From the NCBI GenBank assembly GCA_025808415.1, contig CP075525.1, forward strand, positions 3,023,501-3,087,500: a stretch of 64,000 nt of DNA. Reading direction: 5' to 3'. The position numbers and the translations under genes are program-made. Shown in pieces: positions 46,801 through 54,342 of this stretch (within the stretch, counting starts at the first letter, position 1; every line of letters starts with the position of its first letter). Under the pieces are notes generated by a model that saw only the letters and a program-made list of their open reading frames with translations, did no database searches and was not told the DNA's origin. The stretch is from Cyclobacteriaceae bacterium (GTDB lineage: Bacteria; Bacteroidota; Bacteroidia; Cytophagales; Cyclobacteriaceae).

Positions 46801-46896
46801 TGCAAATTCCCGATGGGCGTGTTTTACAAACTCGGCATCGTTGGTGAGTTGCTCAAGGCCTTTCCAGTATATCTTCTTCGTAGATTCTTTCTCCAT
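43816..46896 (-). CDS. actB: Alternative complex III subunit ActB (Fe-S, molybdopterin-oxidoreductase-like)
   Basis: 1026 residues, TAT-exported: [21 protein letters not shown] (Tat motif followed by a lipobox-like Cys) near residue 40-60. The N-terminal two thirds resemble molybdopterin oxidoreductases without visible cofactor ligands, as expected for ActB. The C-terminal part holds ferredoxin-type clusters: [54 protein letters not shown] and CSFCVQRI with a later [10 protein letters not shown]. It carries electrons from the membrane subunits to the hemes of ActA and ActE. It is preceded by actA (52 bases). Confidence 0.96.
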   Translation of the reverse strand: [1026 protein letters not shown]

Positions 46897-46948
46897 AATA
46901 TATAAAAGCGAAGTCTGACTTAACGTTTCCTAACTCTGAATAAACTGA

Positions 46949-48205
46949 TTAATAGTGACATTTGGCGCACTCCAACCCGCCAATGTCTTCAACTTTCATG
47001 GGTTGCTTGCTGGAGGTGCTGTGCAACTCTACAAGCTTATTGTAGTAATCGTTACCCTTTGAGTTTACATCCGTTTTGCGGTGGCAGTCGATACACCAAC
47101 CCATAGTTAATAATGAATATTGTTTAACAACTTCCATTTCCTGAATAGGGCCGTGGCAAGTCTGGCATTCGATGTTGCCTACATTAACGTGCTGGGCATG
47201 GTTGAAATAGGCCAGGTCGGGAAGGTTATGGATGCGTACCCACTCAATAGGTTTTTGGTTAGGCCCATAGGAGAGCGTTTCAGGCTGCCAATCAGCAGCA
47301 GCCCATATTTTTTGTATCTGCGGTGACTCTGTTTTAACCGAGCGGTGGCAATTCATACAAATGTTGACCGAGGGTATAGTAGCACTCTTTCCTTTCAGCA
47401 CACCGGTGTGGCAATACTTACAGTCAATCTCATATGCACCTGCGTGCAACTTGTGCGAAAATGCAATAGGTTGCTTGGGTTCATAGCCTTGCTGTATACC
47501 AATAGAGTAAAGGCCATTGATAACCGCCTTGAAGCCCAATGACCCAATAATAAAGATCAGGATAAACCTGAAACCCGGGCTGCGGGATATACTTGCCAAT
47601 GTATAAGGCGAATGAATAACTTCCCTGTCCTCTTCGCTTAATTCCTTTTGATCGAGAAAACGCTTGAGCGCAGAAACCAGGAATACCAGGATAATTACCA
47701 GCAGGGCCAAAATAACCAGCATCCCAACCAGGATTATATTCAAGTATTCGGCAGGAACGCCCGCTCCGCCTCCTTCACCACCAGCCGCAGCAGGTGTGGC
47801 AGCTACTGCAGGACCTTTTTCAGTTTCGGCCTTGATGTACGCCAGAATGTTCATGATCTGATCGTCCTTCAGGCCGGTGAAGGCTGTCATCTGGGTTTTG
47901 TTGTACTCATTATAAAGGTTAACGGCATATTCATCACCACTGGCAATCACAGCCGCAGAATTGCGGATAAACCGCTTCAACCAATCGATAGAAGGCGCAC
48001 GATCATACACGTTGGCCAAAGCCGGGCCAACCAATTTTTGGTGTACCCGATGGCACGTTTTGCAATTGGCGTTAAACAACGATTCACCATTGGCAATAGC
48101 CTCAGGTTCAGTCGGTATTTGTTGTGCGTAGGCTAAACTAAACGTGAAAAATAAGACAAGGGTGCTGATGCTTTTGAGGAGTGAGTGCTGGGATACTTTT
48201 ATCAT
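46949..48205 (-). CDS. actA: Alternative complex III subunit ActA, multiheme cytochrome c
   Basis: 418 residues. Signal peptide ends near AYAQQ. Six CxxCH heme sites are visible: Cys48 (CKTCHR) in an N-terminal class I cytochrome c domain (about 35-135), then after a membrane helix (about 155-180, ILVGMLVILALLVIILVFLV) and a second helix (about 210-235) a five-heme part CKYCH, CMNCH, CQTCH, CIDCH and CAKCH (His417 next to the C-terminus). Pentaheme ActA is the usual form; the N-terminal extra heme domain makes it hexaheme here, as in some Bacteroidota. It is the first gene of the locus and has a good promoter 39 bases upstream. Confidence 0.94.
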   Translation of the reverse strand: MIKVSQHSLLKSISTLVLFFTFSLAYAQQIPTEPEAIANGESLFNANCKTCHRVHQKLVGPALANVYDRAPSIDWLKRFIRNSAAVIASGDEYAVNLYNEYNKTQMTAFTGLKDDQIMNILAYIKAETEKGPAVAATPAAAGGEGGGAGVPAEYLNIILVGMLVILALLVIILVFLVSALKRFLDQKELSEEDREVIHSPYTLASISRSPGFRFILIFIIGSLGFKAVINGLYSIGIQQGYEPKQPIAFSHKLHAGAYEIDCKYCHTGVLKGKSATIPSVNICMNCHRSVKTESPQIQKIWAAADWQPETLSYGPNQKPIEWVRIHNLPDLAYFNHAQHVNVGNIECQTCHGPIQEMEVVKQYSLLTMGWCIDCHRKTDVNSKGNDYYNKLVELHSTSSKQPMKVEDIGGLECAKCHY

Positions 48206-48243
48206 GATAGGTTAATAGTGTCCGGTTTTTACATCAAGGTGTG

Positions 48244-48274
48244 CAAATCTACTATGGGAAGTCATTTTTTCAAA
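48244..48274 (-). promoter_or_regulatory. Promoter of the act-cox respiratory locus
   Basis: On the minus strand TTTG (48271-48274), a 19-base spacer and TAGATTTG (48244-48251) match the Bacteroidota -33/-7 consensus (TTTG and TAnnTTTG) exactly. The -7 box ends 39 bases before the actA ATG at 48205. Confidence 0.7.
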
Positions 48275-48348
48275 CTTATTTTAAAGCGGGAACCAATTAT
48301 TTAGCGCACTAAACGTGCCCTGTAAGGTTCGTTGAATGTTGGCCAAGA

Positions 48349-48380
48349 TTGATGGTAGAAACACTAAACATTTAATTTAG
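48349..48380 (+). promoter_or_regulatory. Weak promoter-like pair upstream of the 48414 gene
   Basis: TTG at 48349-48351, 21-base spacer, then TAATTTAG (48373-48380), one mismatch from TAnnTTTG. It lies 34 bases before the ATG. Confidence 0.3.
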
Positions 48381-48413
48381 AATGAGTTTAAATTGTAAGC
48401 AAAAACCCGCTTT

Positions 48414-48980
48414 ATGACCCCATTTGAGTATGTGAGTGTGCTCATTTCACTGATCCTGGGTTTGGGGCTCACACTTATTCTTTCAGGCATCGCCCGCATC
48501 ATCAAGCGATGGGAGACCATCCAACCTTTCGGGCCTTATTTCATATGGATAAGTCTTGCTTTTGTATTGCACATCCATGAGTGGTGGGAAACCTATCAAC
48601 TTACAGTACTTTCATCGTGGAGCATGCCGATGTTTCTCTTCGTCATCATGTATCCAATTCTGTTGTTCATTCTTGCCAACTTACTTTTCCCGAGCCGATG
48701 GCCTAAAAGTCTTGACCTCAAAGTGTTTTACTTTTCCATTTGCCACAAATTCTTTCTGTTCACCATACTGCTGTCGGTGGTGGCCATTCTTCAAAACATT
48801 TTTTTATTGAACTACTCGCTATCGGAGCAACTGGTTCAACTTGCCGTAATTGCGACTTTCAGTACCATGCTTATTTGGAAACCAAAAAATATAATTGTCC
48901 ATTACAGCCTGGCATTAGCCCTTCTATTTCTGATGATTGGCAGTCTTGTATTCACCAGCGACACCCTAATAATTAAATGA
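48414..48980 (+). CDS. Uncharacterised six-helix membrane protein
   Basis: 188 residues with about six membrane helices. N-terminus TPFEYVSVLISLILGLGLTLILSGIARIIKRWETIQPFGPYFIW, with FVLHIHEWWETYQL in helix 2-3 loop. I do not recognise a named family with certainty; similar short proteins occur scattered in bacteria. Its last 4 bases overlap the start of the cyanophycinase-like gene (ATGA), so they are co-translated, but a functional link cannot be read from the sequence. Confidence 0.75.
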   Translation: MTPFEYVSVLISLILGLGLTLILSGIARIIKRWETIQPFGPYFIWISLAFVLHIHEWWETYQLTVLSSWSMPMFLFVIMYPILLFILANLLFPSRWPKSLDLKVFYFSICHKFFLFTILLSVVAILQNIFLLNYSLSEQLVQLAVIATFSTMLIWKPKNIIVHYSLALALLFLMIGSLVFTSDTLIIK

Positions 48981-49984
48981 ACTTGCGTACTTTTCTTTTC
49001 CTATTATCCCTCTGTTTGGTTTCTTGCCAAGCACAGGATAATCCCACTCCAAACCCCAGACCTGAAACCATTAGCCTGGGCATTACCGGGGATAAAGCCG
49101 ATGTAAATGTGCCCACCACATTCGGTATTGTGCTAATGGGTGGCAGCACTGATGTTGATGAAGCTATTAGATGGATGATTGACCGGGCCTCGGGGGGCGA
49201 CTTTGTTGTAATCCGTGCTTCAGGATCAACCGGGTATAACGATTACATAAAAGGGTTGGGCAATCTCAACTCGGTAGAAACCCTGCTAATTGATAGCCGT
49301 GAAAAAGCCAACCGAACGGAAGCGCGTGACAAGATCAGGAATGCCGAGGCCTTATTTATAGCCGGGGGCGATCAGGCCAATTACGTAAACTTTTGGGCCG
49401 ATACAGAAGTATCGCGGGCGATCCAGTACCTGATAAGCGAAAAGAAAGTACCGATTGGCGGAACCAGTGCGGGTTGTGCCGTGCTTGGCGAAATTATTTT
49501 TGACGCTAAAAATGGCAGCATCATTTCAACGGAAGCTTTACAAAACCCGTATGATCCGCTGTTAAGCATTTCGGAAAGCTTCATTAAAATTCCATACCTC
49601 TCCAACACCATTACCGACCAGCACTATACCCAACGCGACCGGCACGGAAGGCATGTTGCCTTTATGGCCAGGATGATGAAAGACAGCGGAATAGAGGCGC
49701 GTGGCATTGGCGTTGATGAACGCACGGCTGTATGCATCGATCAGGATGGAAATGCAACAGTATTTGGCGCAAATAAATCTTATTTTCTTATCCATAATGG
49801 GGCCAATCCGGAAAGTTGCCTGCCCGGCATACCACTGCATTGGCTCCGGAACCAGGAAGCTGTTCGGGTTTATGTTTTCCAGGGCAGTGCATCAGGCACA
49901 CCGGCTTTTAACGTAAACCAGTGGTCTTCTTTTACGCCTCATCAATATTGGTATTCCGATAACGGTGTGCTTAAAAAGAAGTAA
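48977..49984 (+). CDS. Cyanophycinase-like serine peptidase lipoprotein (S51)
   Basis: 335 residues. The signal peptide MNLRTFLFLLSLCLVSC ends in a lipobox with Cys17, so the protein is exported and lipid-anchored. S51 motifs: LMGGSTDVDEA (53-63), ALFIAGGDQANYV (125-137) and the nucleophile elbow GGTSAGCAVLGE with Ser164. Later TDQHYTQRDRHGRH carries the conserved His region. Cyanophycinases cut beta-Asp-Arg dipeptides from cyanophycin; exported members may act on other isopeptides, which is inference. Confidence 0.9.
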   Translation: MNLRTFLFLLSLCLVSCQAQDNPTPNPRPETISLGITGDKADVNVPTTFGIVLMGGSTDVDEAIRWMIDRASGGDFVVIRASGSTGYNDYIKGLGNLNSVETLLIDSREKANRTEARDKIRNAEALFIAGGDQANYVNFWADTEVSRAIQYLISEKKVPIGGTSAGCAVLGEIIFDAKNGSIISTEALQNPYDPLLSISESFIKIPYLSNTITDQHYTQRDRHGRHVAFMARMMKDSGIEARGIGVDERTAVCIDQDGNATVFGANKSYFLIHNGANPESCLPGIPLHWLRNQEAVRVYVFQGSASGTPAFNVNQWSSFTPHQYWYSDNGVLKKK

Positions 49985-49988
49985 TCAC

Positions 49989-50783
49989 TTAAAATTTTTC
50001 CAGCCCTAAACCGAAAAGGGCAAAGTCATACTTAACAGGGTCATCAGCATCCAGCTTGCGCAAGTTCTCAGTCAATTCTAATGCGGTAAGCCAGTTGGTT
50101 TGTTTGCGCTTGATCAATTTTAGTTTTCGGGCTACCCGTTCAACATGTACATCCAGCGGGCAAACCAGTTGTGAGGGCTTGATCCTTTTCCACAAACCGA
50201 AATCTACACCATTATTATCCTCACGAACCATCCAACGCAAATACATGGTTAGCCTTTTGCAGGCCGATTTACGTTCGGGTGTGGCAACATGTTTTTTGGT
50301 GCGTGGTGGAAATTCAGGCAAACTAAAAAACAGGTTATGGAAATTAACCAGACCTTTCTCTACACTAGCCTCTGTTGGCTCAACCTGAAAAGCATCCTCC
50401 AACGTAGTATGTCGCGAATAAAACCATGTTAAAAACTCAATAAAATAAAGTGCGTCCGTTGGGTTAAAAGTTCTGTGCCTGAATGCAGTAAATGGTTTTA
50501 AATCCTTATCAGAATGATGAAGGATAAACTGATGCGGATCGTTGTCCATCCAGGCCAATAGTTTCCTGCAATTGTTGATGATCGTAATGCGTTGCCCCCA
50601 GGCTAACGTGGCTGCAAAAAAGCCAGCTATTTCTATATCCTGTTTTTTTGAAAATAAATGTGGTATGGAAACCGGGTCGTGCCCAATAAAACCTGGCTGA
50701 TTGTACTCCAGTACTTTTTGATCAAGAAAAGATTTCAGTTCACTACCGGTAAGCGGTTGCTTTTTGACTTTTGCTCGTTGCAT
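49989..50783 (-). CDS. TIGR02757 (DUF2400) family protein
   Basis: 264 residues, soluble. Family motifs: FLDQKVLEYNQPGFIGHDPVSIPHLFSKKQDIEIAGFFAATLAWGQR, FNPTDALYFIEFL, CKRLTMYLRWMVREDNNGVDFGLWKRI and PLDVHVERVARKLKLI. The helical arrangement and the MYLRWMVR/DVHVER text suggest relationship to HhH-GPD DNA glycosylases, but the activity is unknown. It is convergent with the cyanophycinase-like gene (4-base gap) and divergent from the Na/phosphate gene. Confidence 0.85.
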   Translation of the reverse strand: MQRAKVKKQPLTGSELKSFLDQKVLEYNQPGFIGHDPVSIPHLFSKKQDIEIAGFFAATLAWGQRITIINNCRKLLAWMDNDPHQFILHHSDKDLKPFTAFRHRTFNPTDALYFIEFLTWFYSRHTTLEDAFQVEPTEASVEKGLVNFHNLFFSLPEFPPRTKKHVATPERKSACKRLTMYLRWMVREDNNGVDFGLWKRIKPSQLVCPLDVHVERVARKLKLIKRKQTNWLTALELTENLRKLDADDPVKYDFALFGLGLEKF

Positions 50784-50858
50784 GCATGGGGCAAGTAATG
50801 ATAAAGATCATTCTATCCAAAACATAAAACCATTAAATTTCACCAAACCAATCTGTAC

Positions 50859-52544
50859 ATGAATTCGGAACTGAATGTTATTGAACTGTTGGCCGGTATT
50901 GGAATATTTCTGTTTGGCATGCACCAACTGGAAGATTCCCTGAAGCAGCTTTCCGGTGGAACGTTCCGCAAGCTTATCCGCAAGTTCACGGAAAATTGGT
51001 TTCGGAGCGTGCTCAGCGGAACACTGGCAACCGCTGTATTGCAAAGCAGCACGGCTGTTTCATTAATGGTATTGGCTTTTGCCGGTGCCGGTGTGCTGGG
51101 CATGGAAAGCGCCATTGGCGTAATTATCGGATCAAACCTCGGTACAACACTCACCAGTTGGGTGGTTGCCACCCTTGGGTTTAAAGTTAAAATTGAAATC
51201 CTTGCCCTTCCTTTTGTTGGCGTTGGCGGTGTGGGCTTGATTTTTTTCAGCGCGTCCAGTCGGGCAGCAAATATCTTCAAATTCTTAGTCGGTTTTGGAT
51301 TGCTCTTCATGGGCCTGGATTATATGAAAACCAGTATTGAGGGAATGGCGCAACATTATGATCTCAGCACGGTTCAGCATTATCCTGGAATTGTTTTTAT
51401 CCTCATCGGTTTTGTGCTTACGGCAATTATTCAATCCAGCTCTGCCGCCATGGCCATTATCCTCAGCGCCATTAATTCTGGTATACTTTCATTTCCCCTG
51501 GCGGCTTACATGGTTATTGGCATTAACCTGGGCACTACATTAACGGTACTAATAGGTTCCTTAGGGTCACAAACGATTAAAAAAAGGGTAGCCTTCAGCC
51601 ATTTGCTTTTTAACGCGATAACAGCCGTGCTGGCCATCATCATCTTTCCCCTGTTGATTTACCTGGTTGAAAAAGTTGTTCACCTGGAGAACGATCCGGT
51701 AACGGCCATCGCATTCTTTCATACTTTGTTCAATTTAATGGGTGTGCTTGTTTTCCTCCCGCTGATTGGATTCTTCACCCGGTTTATTGTTCGGGTAATA
51801 CCTGAAAAAAAGACTACACTTACGCGATGCCTCCACACCCTTAAACCCGATGTACCCGAAGCCGGTATCGCTGCCCTTAAAACGGAGATCCGCCACCTGG
51901 TTGTTGAAGTTATCCTCTATCACTTACGCATTTTAAAATTAACACGAAGGGAACCCTTTCTTTCTTTTCAGAAAAAAGAAATGCCTGTTCAAACAAAAGA
52001 ATTATCGCTTACCGACCAATACCAAATGATCAAACAACTGGAAGCGGAGATATACACCTTCGCTTCTGGTTTACAGATGCATGAACTTCACGACAACGAA
52101 GCACGCGAACTGAATAAACTTCTTCACGCCACCCGCAATGCAGTCGCATCTGCAAAAATTTTAAAAGATATACAGCATAATCTCCAGGAAGCCGAAAACT
52201 CCGACAGCGCAACCATGGAGGAACTGATGCAATACTTTAAAGATAAATGGGACACTACCCAAAAGGAGTTTATTGCCATACTGGAACACACCGAGGTTAG
52301 TACCAACATCAGCTTGCTGCATAACCTTACCATCAAAAACAAAGACGATGACATTGCCTTTACGCAATTGATTACCACATCCATCGCTTCCAAGAAAATA
52401 AAACAAACGGACATACCAACGTTAATCACGATCAATCGCGCCTTTAACATATCCGTGAGGCAAATGATACACGCGCTGCGGGATTTAGTATTTACAGAGC
52501 CGGAGGCGGAGATTGTGGAGAAGTTGAGTGAGGCCTCAACTTAA
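50859..52544 (+). CDS. Na+/phosphate cotransporter with PhoU-like domain
   Basis: 561 residues. Two inverted transport repeats with the QSS motifs AVLQSSTAVSLM (Gln62) and AIIQSSSAAMAI (about 191), eight to ten membrane helices to about residue 320, then a cytoplasmic helical PhoU-like tail (about 345-550, LLHATRNAVASAKILKDIQHNL). It belongs to the PNaS (NptA/YjbB) family, which moves phosphate with sodium. No phosphate regulatory genes are adjacent. Confidence 0.92.
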   Translation: MNSELNVIELLAGIGIFLFGMHQLEDSLKQLSGGTFRKLIRKFTENWFRSVLSGTLATAVLQSSTAVSLMVLAFAGAGVLGMESAIGVIIGSNLGTTLTSWVVATLGFKVKIEILALPFVGVGGVGLIFFSASSRAANIFKFLVGFGLLFMGLDYMKTSIEGMAQHYDLSTVQHYPGIVFILIGFVLTAIIQSSSAAMAIILSAINSGILSFPLAAYMVIGINLGTTLTVLIGSLGSQTIKKRVAFSHLLFNAITAVLAIIIFPLLIYLVEKVVHLENDPVTAIAFFHTLFNLMGVLVFLPLIGFFTRFIVRVIPEKKTTLTRCLHTLKPDVPEAGIAALKTEIRHLVVEVILYHLRILKLTRREPFLSFQKKEMPVQTKELSLTDQYQMIKQLEAEIYTFASGLQMHELHDNEARELNKLLHATRNAVASAKILKDIQHNLQEAENSDSATMEELMQYFKDKWDTTQKEFIAILEHTEVSTNISLLHNLTIKNKDDDIAFTQLITTSIASKKIKQTDIPTLITINRAFNISVRQMIHALRDLVFTEPEAEIVEKLSEAST

Positions 52545-52678
52545 AAAAATGCTACCGCTATTCAACCCAGCGTTAAACCCGGGTTAGTAATAAATAAAAA
52601 CACCCTACAACCGCCTGCCATATTTCAAAGCGAAAACCCAAAATAATTGAGTACCTTAAAGGTGCATTTCAACCCATT
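52545..52678. other. 134-base spacer before the formate dehydrogenase genes
   Basis: A short imperfect hairpin (AACCC ... GGGTT, 52565-52586) lies near the end of the previous gene, without a T-tract. No consensus Bacteroidota promoter was seen, although expression of the downstream genes must start here. Confidence 0.4.
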
Positions 52679-54337
52679 ATGTCGAAAAATTTAAGCTATC
52701 TGGCCGGAAGAAAGGGCGTTACCAAAACCCTGTTTGAAGAACTGGGCATTGCCGCTGCCGAAACGGGTACGCCTTCGGTTGAAAAAATGGAGGCCCTGCG
52801 AAAAGAATTCCTGATAGGCAAAGCGAATGTGTACGGCACCACTACCTTCTACGATTTTTTAAAACCCGAAAACCAGGGCAAAAAAGTGTACGTGTGCAAC
52901 GGCAGCGCCTGCCTGTGCGCAGGAACCCAGCCTGCCTTAAAAGAAAAGCTCGAAAAATATTTTAAAGAAGAAGAGATTGGCGAAATGTGCTGCCTGGGCC
53001 GGTGCCATGAAAACGCTGCGTTTCACTATGGCGGAAAAAATTACTCGGGCAAAGCAATCGATTCCATTAGTGAAATAAAAAAGAACAAAACGGTAGTAGC
53101 CGATAAGTACAACATCGCTTCCAAAGGAACCGCTATTCTTACACAAAAATTTCCGGGCCTTGAAGCTTATTACCAAATCCTTAAAGACTGTTTAAAAAAA
53201 TCAGTTACTGAGTTACAAACTGAATTAAAAAACTCTGGTTTGCGCGGCCGCGGTGGCGCGGGCTTTCCAATGGCCATTAAACTGGAAAGTTGCAGAAACA
53301 CAGATGCTCATCAACGGTTCATCGTCTGCAATGCCGATGAAGGTGACCCTGGGGCCTACTCCGATCGGTACTTATTGGAACATCAACCCCATTCGGTTTT
53401 GATGGGTATGATCATCGCAGGCTACCTGGCTGACGCATCAGTTGGTGTATTGTACATACGAGCAGAATATCCTGAGTCAATTGAAGTTATTGAAAATGCT
53501 ATTCGAGAACTTCATGATCATAAGTTTATCGGAGAAAATATTTTCGGTTCTGATTTTTCATTTCACTTCAAAGTTATCAAAGCACAAGGTGCCTATATCT
53601 GTGGAGAAGAAACAGCATTACTCTCCTCCATTGAAGGTCAACGACCTGAGGTTCGGGTACGCCCACCCTACCCTGCCCAGCAAGGTTTGTTTAATCTACC
53701 CACTGTGGTAAACAATGTTGAAACGCTTGCTAATCTTCCCTTTATCGTGCGGAACGGAGGAAAGGAATTTGCTTCGATTGGTACACCTAAATCAACGGGA
53801 ACAAAACTTATTTCACTGGACGGTTACTTTAATAAGCCTGGTATCTACGAAGTGGAAATGGGAACACCTTTGGGTATTGTGGTGAACGATTTAGGGGGCG
53901 GCTTCCGAGAGCCAATAAAAGCCATGCATATTGGCGGTCCGCTGGGTGGATTGGTGCCGGTATCAAAAATCAATGATCTCACCATCGACTTCGAATCATT
54001 CTCCAAAGAAGGATTTCTTCTTGGTCATGCATCCATTGTCTGCATTCCAAAAGACTTTCCGCTCATTTTATATATAGAGCATTTGTTTGAGTTTACGGCC
54101 CACGAAAGTTGTGGTAAATGTTTCCCATGCCGGTTGGGTTCAACCCGTGGAAAAGAGATGTTACAGAAAGCAAGAACCAGCGATTACAAAATTGATCGTG
54201 CATTGCTGGATGATTTATTGGAAACCCTGGAGATCGGTTCGTTGTGCATGCTCGGTGGTGGCCTGCCGCTGCCGATAAAGAATGCAGTGCAGTATTTTGA
54301 AGATGAATTGAAGTCGTACTTTCTTACTAAAGTGTAG
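52679..54337 (+). CDS. NAD-linked formate dehydrogenase beta/gamma fusion (NuoE-NuoF type)
   Basis: 552 residues. The N-terminal part (about 1-140) is a NuoE-like thioredoxin-fold [2Fe-2S] domain with Cys73, Cys78, Cys105 and Cys109 (CNGSAC, CCLGRC). The rest is NuoF-like: GLRGRGGAGFPMAIK (FMN/NADH region near 189-198), NADEGDPGAYSDR, ICGEETALLSSIEG and the [4Fe-4S] site CGKCFPCRLG (near 478-487) with a last Cys in SLCMLGGG. It resembles FdsG+FdsB joined in one chain and would pass electrons from the catalytic subunit to NAD+. Its stop overlaps the GTG two codons before the downstream ATG. Confidence 0.93.
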   Translation: MSKNLSYLAGRKGVTKTLFEELGIAAAETGTPSVEKMEALRKEFLIGKANVYGTTTFYDFLKPENQGKKVYVCNGSACLCAGTQPALKEKLEKYFKEEEIGEMCCLGRCHENAAFHYGGKNYSGKAIDSISEIKKNKTVVADKYNIASKGTAILTQKFPGLEAYYQILKDCLKKSVTELQTELKNSGLRGRGGAGFPMAIKLESCRNTDAHQRFIVCNADEGDPGAYSDRYLLEHQPHSVLMGMIIAGYLADASVGVLYIRAEYPESIEVIENAIRELHDHKFIGENIFGSDFSFHFKVIKAQGAYICGEETALLSSIEGQRPEVRVRPPYPAQQGLFNLPTVVNNVETLANLPFIVRNGGKEFASIGTPKSTGTKLISLDGYFNKPGIYEVEMGTPLGIVVNDLGGGFREPIKAMHIGGPLGGLVPVSKINDLTIDFESFSKEGFLLGHASIVCIPKDFPLILYIEHLFEFTAHESCGKCFPCRLGSTRGKEMLQKARTSDYKIDRALLDDLLETLEIGSLCMLGGGLPLPIKNAVQYFEDELKSYFLTKV

Positions 54338-54342
54338 TGGAT

